NCBI GenBank assembly: GCA_041161065.1 | Contig: JBEAVE010000012.1 | Span: 1-22,507 of the forward strand | Length of the DNA stretch: 22,507 nt | Direction: 5' to 3' | Origin: DYRG01 sp041161065 | GTDB taxonomy: Bacteria; Pseudomonadota; Gammaproteobacteria; Beggiatoales; Beggiatoaceae | Shown: one piece after another, positions 6,840 to 15,119 of the stretch | Numbering within the stretch: position 1 is the stretch's first letter | Layout: each line of letters begins with the position of its first letter | Translations under genes and position numbers: made by a program | The notes under the pieces: generated by a model | Database searches by the model: none | What the model was told of the DNA's origin: nothing | Seen by the model: the letters and a program-made list of their open reading frames with translations, nothing else

Positions 6840-9311
6840 TTAACGTGGCGACAAACGTGGATAATCCACTGCAAAAGCAAGCGTTGGGATTTGCATTTGT
6901 TGGAGCAAATAACCTTGATAAACTTGCACCGTATTTTCTGCCTTCAAACAGGGCAAAAATATACTATTATCGGGCAAAAATGCGCCAAGACAAGCATCAG
7001 GTATTTCATTTGTAGCGATGATGCTATTGCTATCGACATCTAAAATTCCAGTGCTTTCTTGATAAGACATATTACCCGTCAAGATTTCGTTATCTACTTG
7101 AACACAAGGGACTTTTAAGATTTTTGTATTCACATCATAAACCGCTGTACAATTGCGCGCATTAGAAGGAGGAGGCGTAGATTTTCCTAACAATTTCTGG
7201 GTAAATAAATTTATTAATGCTTTATTCGCAGCATCAGGGTCTGGAAATCCCTGTTTATTACGGTAAATACCATACGAACCACTATGATAATTGAAATACT
7301 GTGCATTCACATGATATTGTTTCATTAAATCCAATACATCATTAATCCACGTTAAGCCACCTTTGTTATTATCAAATGAAGCAACAGAAATCCCAAATTC
7401 GCCCAAATTAGTCGGTACGTTCTTTTGACGATAGAAATCCAATCCTAAATCCAATAAGATATATTCTAAATAGTTTTTATCAAACCCGCGCGCAATTTCA
7501 CCTGATTTGAGCAATTGAAATTGAAATCCTAAGGTTGCAGAATCCCCAGTTATATTATCGCCTTTCATCCACCCATTGATTTGATAACTATAACCTTTTT
7601 TAACGCCAAAAGTGAATTTAGTATTTTGAACACCATAAATACCTTTTGCGCCACTAATTGAAATAGAGGATTTGCCGCGATGACCGCTACTTTCAATCGC
7701 TTTTTTTCCACTACCACTTTTCAATGATTTTCCTACCCAAGATTCCGCATAAGAAATAAAGGGATTTACGCCTTCTAAAAAATACCAATCAGCGGGTTTT
7801 TTCTCTAAATCAACATTAACAACTTCTCGAACAAATTTACCTGTTTGATCATATTCTTTAATGATAAATTCATCAAAATAAACTTTACCACTATTGTTTT
7901 CAGAAATTAAGGTAGGTGTTGCCCCAATGATTTGATCATTATCGACTTTATGCAATGTCCCTTCATAAAATTTCCAATCACTTTTTCCTAAGGGTAAGGG
8001 AGCATTTTTCTTCACTTCTCCCGCCGTCATGCTCCAAGGTAAAACTCTGCGTGCCGGATCAGGATAAACGCCTCCATCACCGCGTCCCATCGTATAAATC
8101 AATTGGTTAGCGTATTCGAATGATTCATAAAAATGAAAATCGTACATAATATTTGTGCCGGTTAAAACAAACGGTTTATTATCATCCGCAAAAGACTGTT
8201 CAACAATAACCAAATGGTTTTTATCTATTGCACGAATTGCGTCTGTTAATTCTTGCGCATAATTTATCCATTTTTGATTTGTAGGTGGACAAGGTTCATT
8301 TAATAAATCATAACCCGCTATAATGGGTTCGTTCTTATAACGTTCAGCGATGGCTTTCCAAAGCGATTTCAAACGATTTCGATAACTACTATTGCTTCCC
8401 CAAAATGCACCCGAATAACCCGCACTTTGATAACCACCTTGTGCAGCGTGCATATCCAAAATCAAATACACACCATATTTTCGCGCCCAAATCAAATTCT
8501 TTTCTAACCATTCCCAACCTTCGGGTTTGTAGACATTAGGTTTGCTATCATCTTCAAATACTTTGTACCACATATTTAAGCGCACTACATTCATACCCAT
8601 TTCTGCAAGGCGTTTGTAATCCTCTTCATCAAAGTTTTTTGAATTAAAGGCATTCGAGGCAGGTTCATCATCGTCATCATAAGCAACAAAGTTTGCGCCT
8701 GTTAATAAAATAGGTTGTTCATTTGCCCCTTTTACTAAGAGCGTTCCTTTTGCACGAATGAAATCCGTTGCTTGAAAAGGGGTGGGGGTGTATTTCAAAG
8801 GAGGCGTGATAGAAACATTATCGACGTAGAAATCCACATTTTTTTGAGGTCCGTGGATATAAAAAACAAAGGATTTTAGTTGTCCAGAAACCTGTAATTT
8901 GAAATTGCCTGCTAGTTTTGTCCAACCTGTTTTAGTAACGAGCAAATTATCGATGGAGAAATATTTTGTACCACTATTATCTTGTTGTTTGGCGGATAAA
9001 TAAAAGGTTTCAGAGGAGGGATTTTTGAGTTTTACATAAGCGGTAACTCTATAATTTATATCAGGTTTAATAACATCTTTAAGTTCTTGAGCGGGTCCTG
9101 CGATAGTTTCGCCCCGTTGGGTGACTAAAATACTATAATTTCCGTCTTGTTTTTCGGTATTTATCGAGGTTAATTGTCCTTTTCCGTTATTTACAAACCA
9201 TTGATTAGTGGGAGGTTGTTCTTCAAAACTTGGGTTTTTAAGGAGTTGTGCGTGCGTATAAAGGGGAAAGACCCCTAAAAGCCATATAATTAATTGAAAA
9301 CGTGGAAACAT
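6840..9311 (-). CDS. Secreted GH5-type glycoside hydrolase with carbohydrate-binding modules
   Basis: An 823-aa modular protein. Residues 1-21 are a signal peptide (ending THA). Residues 22-170 (NPSFEE ... FYVDNVSI) look like a CBM4/9-type jelly roll. The GH5 barrel begins near 185 (GANFVAYDDDDEP, GMNVVRLNMWY) and carries the acid/base Glu339 in YDLLNEP, His393/Tyr395 in HFYES, and a probable nucleophile Glu638 in NLGEFGIS. These two Glu are 299 residues apart, far more than the roughly 100-130 usual in GH5. Residues about 430-610 form an extra beta-rich module with FDEFIIKEYD. A PPP linker at about 713-715 leads to a C-terminal region with two C-x13/14-C units (Cys721/736 and Cys774/788). 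It should cleave a beta-glucan or mannan outside the cell; the substrate is not readable. The start has AGGTGA 5 bp upstream and leads the operon. Confidence 0.85.
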   Translation of the reverse strand: MFPRFQLIIWLLGVFPLYTHAQLLKNPSFEEQPPTNQWFVNNGKGQLTSINTEKQDGNYSILVTQRGETIAGPAQELKDVIKPDINYRVTAYVKLKNPSSETFYLSAKQQDNSGTKYFSIDNLLVTKTGWTKLAGNFKLQVSGQLKSFVFYIHGPQKNVDFYVDNVSITPPLKYTPTPFQATDFIRAKGTLLVKGANEQPILLTGANFVAYDDDDEPASNAFNSKNFDEEDYKRLAEMGMNVVRLNMWYKVFEDDSKPNVYKPEGWEWLEKNLIWARKYGVYLILDMHAAQGGYQSAGYSGAFWGSNSSYRNRLKSLWKAIAERYKNEPIIAGYDLLNEPCPPTNQKWINYAQELTDAIRAIDKNHLVIVEQSFADDNKPFVLTGTNIMYDFHFYESFEYANQLIYTMGRGDGGVYPDPARRVLPWSMTAGEVKKNAPLPLGKSDWKFYEGTLHKVDNDQIIGATPTLISENNSGKVYFDEFIIKEYDQTGKFVREVVNVDLEKKPADWYFLEGVNPFISYAESWVGKSLKSGSGKKAIESSGHRGKSSISISGAKGIYGVQNTKFTFGVKKGYSYQINGWMKGDNITGDSATLGFQFQLLKSGEIARGFDKNYLEYILLDLGLDFYRQKNVPTNLGEFGISVASFDNNKGGLTWINDVLDLMKQYHVNAQYFNYHSGSYGIYRNKQGFPDPDAANKALINLFTQKLLGKSTPPPSNARNCTAVYDVNTKILKVPCVQVDNEILTGNMSYQESTGILDVDSNSIIATNEIPDACLGAFLPDNSIFLPCLKAENTVQVYQGYLLQQMQIPTLAFAVDYPRLSPR

Positions 9312-9343
9312 AAATCACCTATAAAAATGGACGTTGTTGGTCA

Positions 9344-9372
9344 AACATAAGTCTAATTTTCGCAAAATGCAA
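9344..9372 (-). promoter_or_regulatory. Promoter for the GH5-GT-Rpn operon
   Basis: On the minus strand TTGCAT (9372-9367), a 17-bp spacer and TATGTT (9349-9344) lie about 33 bp upstream of the glycosidase start. The element is divergent from the rplM promoter some 40-90 bp away, so the two may interfere or be co-regulated. Confidence 0.5.
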
Positions 9373-9411
9373 CCAAAAAACAACCGTTGGGCGATAAAGG
9401 GCTATAATTGC

Positions 9412-9440
9412 TTGACAAAAGGTAACAGTTTAATTAGAAT
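9412..9440 (+). promoter_or_regulatory. Sigma70 promoter of rplM-rpsI
   Basis: TTGACA (9412-9417, perfect -35), a 17-bp spacer and TAGAAT (9435-9440) form a near-consensus promoter that leaves a leader of about 35 nt before the rplM ATG at 9481. A separate perfect TATAAT at 9403-9408 has no good -35 in front of it. Confidence 0.8.
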
Positions 9441-9466
9441 TACCCGTTTTACACAAGATGAAGTTT

Positions 9467-9483
9467 CGGAGCAAACGCTCATG
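9467..9483 (+). promoter_or_regulatory. Hairpin over the rplM ribosome binding site
   Basis: The Shine-Dalgarno GGAG (9468-9471) overlaps the left arm of GAGC (9469-9472), loop AAAC, GCTC (9477-9480), a 4-bp hairpin ending exactly at the ATG. It could modulate initiation. In E. coli L13 is known to repress its own operon at the leader, but that this hairpin is such an operator is inference. Confidence 0.4.
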
Positions 9484-9912
9484 AAAACCTTTAACGCAAA
9501 AGTTGAAGATATTAAACGCGACTGGTTCATTATAGACGCGGAAAACATGGTGTTAGGTCGCCTCGCTGTTGAGGTTGCTCGCCGTTTGCGCGGTAAGCAC
9601 AAGCCTGAATATACACCTCACGTCGATACGGGTGATTGCATTATTGTGATCAACGCAGAGAAAGTGCGCGTCACCGGTCGCAAGAGCCAAGACAAATTGT
9701 ATCACGATCATACGGGTTATCCCGGTGGCATTAAAACAACCAATTTTGATAAATTGCAGGCGAAAATGCCTGCGAGAGTTATTGAGAAAGCGGTCAAAGG
9801 AATGTTACCCAAAGGTCCGTTGGGTCGTGCGATGTTTCGCAAGCTAAAAGTGTATGCGGGTCAAACCCATAACCACAGCGCGCAACAACCCATTCCGCTC
9901 AAACTCGCCTAA
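9481..9912 (+). CDS. rplM: 50S ribosomal protein L13
   Basis: The 143-aa product (E. coli L13 is 142 aa) is recognised throughout: MKTFNAK, DWFIIDAENMVLGRLA, GKHKPEYTPHVDTGD, HTGYPGGIK, GMLPKGPLGRAMFRKLKVYAG and the HNHSAQQP end. It is an early-assembling protein of the large ribosomal subunit. The frame is open 49 codons further upstream, but that extension contains the promoter and no plausible L13 sequence. The ATG at 9481 has GGAG 9 bp before it. rpsI follows 11 bp after the stop, the standard L13-S9 operon. Confidence 0.98.
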   Translation: MKTFNAKVEDIKRDWFIIDAENMVLGRLAVEVARRLRGKHKPEYTPHVDTGDCIIVINAEKVRVTGRKSQDKLYHDHTGYPGGIKTTNFDKLQAKMPARVIEKAVKGMLPKGPLGRAMFRKLKVYAGQTHNHSAQQPIPLKLA

Positions 9913-9923
9913 GGAATTTGACG

Positions 9924-10349
9924 ATGGAAACAGCTAAACCTAAAAAAACTTTCTTCGGCGCAGGCAATGATTTTTATAGCACTGGTCGTCGTAAAACGTC
10001 AATCGCTCGGGCTTTTTTGAAAAGTGGCGCGGGCGGGATTGTTGTCAATGGTCGCCCGTTGGAACAATACTTTGGACGCGAAACCGCTCGAATGGTCGTC
10101 AAACAACCCCTCGATGTGACGGATTTACATGATAAATTTGACATCAATGTCACGGTCAAAGGCGGCGGAAACACCGGACAAGCCGGCGCGATTCGCCATG
10201 CCATCACCCGCGCGTTGATCAAATATGACGAAAATTTGCGCTCACCTTTACGCAAAGCGGGTTTTGTGACACGCGATGCGCGCGAAGTTGAACGTAAGAA
10301 AATCGGTCTTCACAAAGCCCGTAAGGGTACGCAGTACAGCAAACGCTAG
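9924..10349 (+). CDS. rpsI: 30S ribosomal protein S9
   Basis: The 141-aa product shows all the S9 landmarks: FYSTGRRKTSIARAFLK, GIVVNGRPLEQYFGRETARM, VKGGGNTGQAGAIRHAITRAL and the invariant basic tail KARKGTQYSKR, whose end reaches the ribosomal P site. An in-frame TTG at 9918 exists, but AAGGAA (9911-9916) is optimally spaced (7 bp) for the ATG at 9924. It has about ten extra N-terminal residues before the conserved core, as seen in some relatives. It is co-transcribed with rplM and followed by a terminator. Confidence 0.97.
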   Translation: METAKPKKTFFGAGNDFYSTGRRKTSIARAFLKSGAGGIVVNGRPLEQYFGRETARMVVKQPLDVTDLHDKFDINVTVKGGGNTGQAGAIRHAITRALIKYDENLRSPLRKAGFVTRDAREVERKKIGLHKARKGTQYSKR

Positions 10350-10356
10350 TTTTGAT

Positions 10357-10396
10357 GGGAGCATACGTCGTGTGCTTCCGTTATTTTTGTTATTTA
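10357..10396 (+). terminator. Terminator of the rplM-rpsI operon
   Basis: GGGAGCATAC (10357-10366) and GTGTGCTTCC (10370-10379) form a 10-bp stem with two G-U pairs and a 3-nt loop. A T-rich tail (GTTATTTTTGTTATTT) follows. It starts 8 bp after the rpsI stop. Confidence 0.8.
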
Positions 10397-10421
10397 CCTA
10401 ACATTCTCCCCCTCCTACAAT
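10393..10421 (+). promoter_or_regulatory. Possible promoter for the cardiolipin synthase gene
   Basis: TTTACC (10393-10398) and TACAAT (10416-10421) are 17 bp apart, just past the rpsI terminator and about 34 bp before the cls start. The -10 is good and the -35 is only fair. Confidence 0.4.
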
Positions 10422-10454
10422 ATCACTCCCCATTCAATATAAGCGGGTGATGAT

Positions 10455-11879
10455 TTGCCAGATACGTCGGTTATTCTCATTGCGGGGATTAATTTTATCC
10501 TCACCACCACGTCGATTGTCTACCTTTTGCGACATCCGCGCGATCCTCAAGCGATGATTTCGTGGTCGTTGGTTTTTATTTTTCTGCCGGTGCTCGGACC
10601 GATTTTATTTTTCATGATTGGCGAAGAAAAATTACGGCGATTGCGGTTGCGACGGCGTTTTCGTCACCGACAACCTGACAATCCATCTTCTTTCTCGCCG
10701 CACTTATCGATCCCCGACGATATTCCAGATTTTTTATACGGTTTTATCCAAATGGCGACGCGGCTCTGTTTGCGGCGGGCGACCAATGGTAATCAAGTGG
10801 TGGTTTATCACAGCGGCAAGGAATCTTTTCAAGCACTAATCGACGCGGTTTCGCAGGCGCGCGGTCATGTGCATTTGGAATACTATATTTTTCACGCCGA
10901 TGAAACGGGGCGACAGTTGGGAAATCTTCTGGTTGAAAAAGTCAAACAGGGGGTGGAATGTCGATTATTGGTGGATTTTATTGGCTGTTGGGGACGCAAA
11001 CGGTGGGATTTTTTGGCGACGCTGCGGGCAGGCGGAGTTGATGTAGGTTTTTTTCTGCCGGTTGTGCCTTGGAAAGGGCGTGTCCGCATGAATTTTCGCA
11101 ATCACCGCAAAATCGCCATTATCGACGGAAGCATCGGTTTTACAGGCAGCCAAAATATCGGTAATGAATATGTGGGATTGTCCAAAGATTTTAGCATTTG
11201 GCACGACACGCACTTAAAAATTATGGGACCGGCGGTCGCGGATTTACAAGAAATTTTTGCGAATGATTGGTGGTATGCCACGCGACGATTATTGCGCAAT
11301 GACTGCTATTATCCGCCATTATTGACTTGCGGCGATCAAGTTGTGCACATTTTGCCGTCAGGACCTGACATTAACACCAACATTTTGCACCATTTGTTGT
11401 TTGCGGTGATTTCGGCGGCGCAACGCAATGTGCATATCGCCACGCCGTATTTTGTGCCCGACAGCACGATGTTGTTGGCGTTGGAAGCGGCGGCGTATCG
11501 GGGGGTTGAAGTGACTATTTTAGTGCCAGCGGAATTGGATATGCCGCTCACGTTGTGGGCAGGGCGCAGTTATTATCGCGATTTATTGCTGTCGGGCGTG
11601 GATATTTATGAATATCAAGCAGGTATGATGCATTCGAAGGTTGTCATCGTCGACGATACTTGGGGAATGGTTGGATCAGCAAATATGGATATTCGAAGTT
11701 TTCGCTTAAACTTTGAAACCAGTGTTTTTCTTTATAATCAAGACCTTGCAAAACAACTCGAGGACAATTTTCAAACCATGTTACAAGATGCCAAACAAGT
11801 TGAATTACGCGACACTTTTCATTCTTTTGGCATTTCTTTACGACAAGGTTTTGCGCGTCTTATTTCTCCCATGCTATAA
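10455..11879 (+). CDS. cls: Cardiolipin synthase (phospholipase D family)
   Basis: The 474-aa membrane enzyme condenses phosphatidylglycerol into cardiolipin. Two N-terminal membrane segments (about residues 6-25 and 33-55, with VYLLRHPRDPQAMISW between them) are followed by two PLD catalytic motifs: HRKIAIID (His217, Lys219, Asp224) and HSKVVIVD (His393, Lys395, Asp400). Each is followed by the expected GSQNIGNEY or GSANMDIRS. Length matches the roughly 480-residue family. The start must be TTG at 10455: a stop lies five codons upstream and the nearby ATG/GTG are out of frame; the ribosome binding site is weak (GCGGGTGA). It lies between rpsI and petA, where many gammaproteobacteria have no gene. 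Codon usage is GC-rich until about 11640 and becomes AT-richer afterwards. Confidence 0.93.
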   Translation: MPDTSVILIAGINFILTTTSIVYLLRHPRDPQAMISWSLVFIFLPVLGPILFFMIGEEKLRRLRLRRRFRHRQPDNPSSFSPHLSIPDDIPDFLYGFIQMATRLCLRRATNGNQVVVYHSGKESFQALIDAVSQARGHVHLEYYIFHADETGRQLGNLLVEKVKQGVECRLLVDFIGCWGRKRWDFLATLRAGGVDVGFFLPVVPWKGRVRMNFRNHRKIAIIDGSIGFTGSQNIGNEYVGLSKDFSIWHDTHLKIMGPAVADLQEIFANDWWYATRRLLRNDCYYPPLLTCGDQVVHILPSGPDINTNILHHLLFAVISAAQRNVHIATPYFVPDSTMLLALEAAAYRGVEVTILVPAELDMPLTLWAGRSYYRDLLLSGVDIYEYQAGMMHSKVVIVDDTWGMVGSANMDIRSFRLNFETSVFLYNQDLAKQLEDNFQTMLQDAKQVELRDTFHSFGISLRQGFARLISPML

Positions 11880-11914
11880 CAAATCATTTCAACTTTATTC
11901 TGAGAAAATAACTT

Positions 11915-14374
11915 ATGAACTCACTTTCTTTTGCTTGGCGTTTGCTTTATAAAGATTGGCAAACCAAAGAAATCCGCGTGTTAGTCGTCGCCATTATATT
12001 AGCCGTTACGGCATTAAGTTCGGTGAATTTTTTTACTGCCCGTTTGCAACAAGTTATTTTATTACAAACCAGCGAAGTATTAGGTGGTGATTTAGCTGTC
12101 GTTTCTTATCGATTACCTTTAACAGAATTAGAGAAAAAAGCCCAACAATTAGGCTTAAAAACTACCCAAACCATTAGCTTTCGAAGTATGGTTATGAATC
12201 AAAATGAAGACACATTATTGAGTGAAATAAAATCGGTTTCTAAAAACTATCCTTTGCGCGGCGAACTACAAATAGAATCCGGCACAATTAAAACTATTCC
12301 TGAAATCGGTACTATTTGGGTTGAAGAAAAACTATTAAATGAATTATCATTAAAACTCAATGATTCTTTACAACTGGGTAAAAAATCCTTTCAAATTGCA
12401 CATATTTTGAAATATGAACCCGATCGAGGAAATGATTGGATGCAATTCGCCCCACGGGTTTTAATCAATCAGCAAGATTTAGAAGATAGTGGTTTATTAG
12501 GTTTGGGCAGTCGAGTGGCGCGGCGTTTATTATTGGTCGGTGAAAAAAATGCGCTTAAATCCTTTCAAACAGAATTAGAACAAAACGCTCAACCTGAATT
12601 TCAATTACAAACCTTTCAAGATACCTTAGGACAATTAAAAACAGGTTTAACACAAACAGAGCAATTTTTAAGTTTTGCAGCCTTATGTACATTGTTATTA
12701 AGTGGTGCAGCCGTTGCCGCCAGCGCACGTTATTTTGCAAACCGACAAATTGATAAAGTTGCTTTATTACGTTGTTTGGGAATGACAATGCCTACATTAC
12801 GAAAAATATATTTTAATTATTTGTTTATATTAGGATTTTTGGCAAGTCTAATTGGCGTAATAGTGGGTTTTCTAATCCAAGAAACCCTCGTATTAATGTT
12901 AGGGAGTTTATTTAGTAAAATATTACCCGCTCCGCCTTTTTTTCCTGCGTTATTGGGTTTGTTAAGTGGGTGGTTAATGTTGGGAGGTTTTGCATTGCCT
13001 GCATTACTAGGAATTACAAATATTCCTCCTTTATATTTACTACGTCGCCAAACTGATCATACGCCCCGCAATATTTTGAGCATATTGTTAGGTTTATTCA
13101 CGTTAATTATTTTAATGTTAATGCAGAGCAACTCATTAAATACCACATTAGTTATGATAGTCGGTTTATTAGGGAGTTTATCTATTTTATTAATGGTTTC
13201 ATGGGGATTAATTAAATTGCTTAATCCACTGCGATTTCAAAGTGGTTTATGGTGGCGATTTGGTATTGCAAATGTAGCACGTTATCCAACCAATAGCACG
13301 GTGCAATTAACGAGTTTTAGTTTAAGTTTTATGGTGTTGTTATTATTGACGGTTGTGCAACAGGATTTGCTCAAAACTTGGCAAACCCAATTACCCGAGA
13401 AAACACCGAATTATTTTGTTGCAAATATTCAATCTGAAGATATTGATAATATAAAGAAACTTTTTGAAGAACAAGGTTTGAAAATACCATTTTATCCGAT
13501 GTTGCCTGCGCATTTAACTAAAATTAATAATAAACCGGTGATTGCAGAAGATTTCAAAAACGCGCGGGCGAGGCGATTGGCGGGTCGAGCATTTAATTTG
13601 TCATGGACGGAACAACTCCCGATAGGAAATGAGATTATTGATGGAGAATGGTGGTCGAATCAAACGGCGGAAGCCTCTTTAGAGAAAGGGATTGCCGAAT
13701 TGCTCAATATTCAAATCGGGGATTTATTGCAATTTAGCAGTGGTGGAGAAGAGATCACTTTGAAGGTTCAAAGTTTGAGGAAATTGCGGTGGGATTCCTT
13801 TCAAGTCAATTTTTTTGTCATTACAAATCCAGAAGCGTTGAAGAAAATGCCGACAACCTATATTACAAGTTTTTATTTGTCTTTAGAGCAACGCGAGTTT
13901 CTAAAAACGTTAGTGAAAGCCTTTCCGAGTATTTCAATTATCGATGTCAATACGATGTTAGAAAGGGTAAAAAGTATGTTATCACAGATTAGTCGCGCGA
14001 TTGAATTACTTTTTTTATTAAGTATTGCAGCGGGGATTACAGTTTTATATGCGTTATTGCAGTTAATGCAGTTACAACGACGGCAAGAAAATGCGATTTT
14101 ACGGACACTTGGCGCGAGTAGAAAACAAATTTTGTGGGGAGCAATGGTGGAGTTTGTGGTGATAGGTAGTTTGGCGGGTTTCTTAGCGTCGACGATGGCT
14201 GGAATATTAGAATGGGCGGTTGGAAAATGGGTATTGGATATTCCTTTGTTGCCGACGGTTGAATTGTGGATAGTGGGGATTATGGGCGGGGCATTTATTG
14301 TGAGTATTTCTGCGTTGCCGTCGATATTGAAATTGCTTAAACAATCGCCGTTGTCGATTCTGAGGACGTTGTAA
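11915..14374 (+). CDS. FtsX-like ABC permease, YbbP type
   Basis: The 819-aa protein resembles the YbbP family of FtsX/MacB-fold permeases: an opening helix preceded by FAWRLLYKDWQTKEIRVL, a large periplasmic domain (about 45-250), a central membrane block with FANRQIDKVALLRCLGM, and a second FtsX domain at the C terminus containing RRQENAILRTLGASRKQ and LKQSPLSILRTL. Two such FtsX units and about 10 membrane helices fit the family length (about 800-850). In E. coli ybbP is next to ybbA, encoding its ATPase, and tesA; no ATP-binding protein gene is present here. The family is thought to handle lipids or lipoproteins, but the substrate is not established. It begins 35 bp after cls with only a weak GAGAAA in front. 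DNA is clearly more AT-rich than cls. Confidence 0.85.
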   Translation: MNSLSFAWRLLYKDWQTKEIRVLVVAIILAVTALSSVNFFTARLQQVILLQTSEVLGGDLAVVSYRLPLTELEKKAQQLGLKTTQTISFRSMVMNQNEDTLLSEIKSVSKNYPLRGELQIESGTIKTIPEIGTIWVEEKLLNELSLKLNDSLQLGKKSFQIAHILKYEPDRGNDWMQFAPRVLINQQDLEDSGLLGLGSRVARRLLLVGEKNALKSFQTELEQNAQPEFQLQTFQDTLGQLKTGLTQTEQFLSFAALCTLLLSGAAVAASARYFANRQIDKVALLRCLGMTMPTLRKIYFNYLFILGFLASLIGVIVGFLIQETLVLMLGSLFSKILPAPPFFPALLGLLSGWLMLGGFALPALLGITNIPPLYLLRRQTDHTPRNILSILLGLFTLIILMLMQSNSLNTTLVMIVGLLGSLSILLMVSWGLIKLLNPLRFQSGLWWRFGIANVARYPTNSTVQLTSFSLSFMVLLLLTVVQQDLLKTWQTQLPEKTPNYFVANIQSEDIDNIKKLFEEQGLKIPFYPMLPAHLTKINNKPVIAEDFKNARARRLAGRAFNLSWTEQLPIGNEIIDGEWWSNQTAEASLEKGIAELLNIQIGDLLQFSSGGEEITLKVQSLRKLRWDSFQVNFFVITNPEALKKMPTTYITSFYLSLEQREFLKTLVKAFPSISIIDVNTMLERVKSMLSQISRAIELLFLLSIAAGITVLYALLQLMQLQRRQENAILRTLGASRKQILWGAMVEFVVIGSLAGFLASTMAGILEWAVGKWVLDIPLLPTVELWIVGIMGGAFIVSISALPSILKLLKQSPLSILRTL

Positions 14375-14445
14375 AATCCCTTAAAAAATCACTTGACCAC
14401 GCGGCTTTATTATAGGATGCTTATGTATTTATGTATCAACGGATG

Positions 14446-14469
14446 GCGGGTGAGAAATCCGCTTTTTTT
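14446..14469 (+). terminator. Hairpin with T7 tail upstream of petA
   Basis: GCGGG (14446-14450) pairs with TCCGC (14458-14462) around TGAGAAA, then seven T follow. It fits a short terminator of the permease gene. It could instead act in the petA leader, since it ends 47 bp before the petA ATG. A TTGACC at 14393-14398 with a loosely placed TAGGAT (14413-14418, only 14 bp apart) is a poor promoter candidate before it. Confidence 0.5.
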
Positions 14470-14516
14470 CAGGTAAGTAACTGATTTTCAGAAACCCAAA
14501 AGGAGAGTGTCACGAC

Positions 14517-15119
14517 ATGAGTACAGAGGGCATAAATACCAGCAGACGACGCTTTTTAATCGCCGCAACCTCAGCCGTAGGTGGCGCGGGCGTAGTCTTT
14601 ACCGCGATTCCCTTTGTCGCGTCCATGCAACCTAGCGCAAAAGCTCAAGCAGCGGGCGCGCCGGTTGAAGTAGATATTAGCAAACTTGAGCCCGGTCAAA
14701 TGCTGACGGTGGAATGGCGCGGTCAGCCTGTGTGGGTGGTTCGTCGGACACCCGATAATCTTGCCGATCTCAAAAAAGTCCCCGTTGATCATTTGCGGGA
14801 CGCCAATTCCGAAATCGTCAGCCAACAACCTCCTTACGCTAAAAACGAAACCCGTGCGATCAAACCCGAATATTTGGTGATGGTTGGGATTTGTACGCAC
14901 TTAGGTTGTTCACCCACTTATTCTAAATTGGGCGATCAAGATTTGGGCGCGGATTGGAAAGGTGGCTTTTTCTGCCCCTGTCACGGCTCTCGCTTTGATA
15001 TGGCGGGACGGGTCTACACGGGCGTTCCAGCACCTACCAACATGGTTATTCCTCCACACAAATATTTAAGCGACACCCGTGTGTTAGTTGGGGTTGATCC
15101 AGAAGGAGCAAAAGTATGA
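14517..15119 (+). CDS. petA: Ubiquinol-cytochrome c reductase iron-sulfur (Rieske) subunit
   Basis: The 200-aa Rieske protein of the cytochrome bc1 complex passes electrons from ubiquinol to cytochrome c1. The N terminus carries a twin-arginine-type anchor (SRRRFLIAATSAVGG, then a hydrophobic stretch to about residue 35), kept as a membrane anchor. The 2Fe-2S site is complete: CTHLGC (Cys126, His128) and CPCHGS (Cys153, His156), with Cys131 and Cys155 forming the usual disulfide. The GRVYTGVPAP loop follows. AAAGGAG stands well placed before the ATG. Its stop overlaps the petB start (ATGA), so the two are translationally coupled. Confidence 0.97.
   Translation: MSTEGINTSRRRFLIAATSAVGGAGVVFTAIPFVASMQPSAKAQAAGAPVEVDISKLEPGQMLTVEWRGQPVWVVRRTPDNLADLKKVPVDHLRDANSEIVSQQPPYAKNETRAIKPEYLVMVGICTHLGCSPTYSKLGDQDLGADWKGGFFCPCHGSRFDMAGRVYTGVPAPTNMVIPPHKYLSDTRVLVGVDPEGAKV

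Noticed and set aside
9334..9480. 49-codon upstream extension of the rplM frame
   Set aside because: It contains the rplM promoter, has no L13-like sequence, and the ATG at 9481 gives the normal family length.
14571..14900. 109-codon minus-strand open frame inside petA
   Set aside because: It is entirely antisense to a certain gene and shows no recognisable domain.
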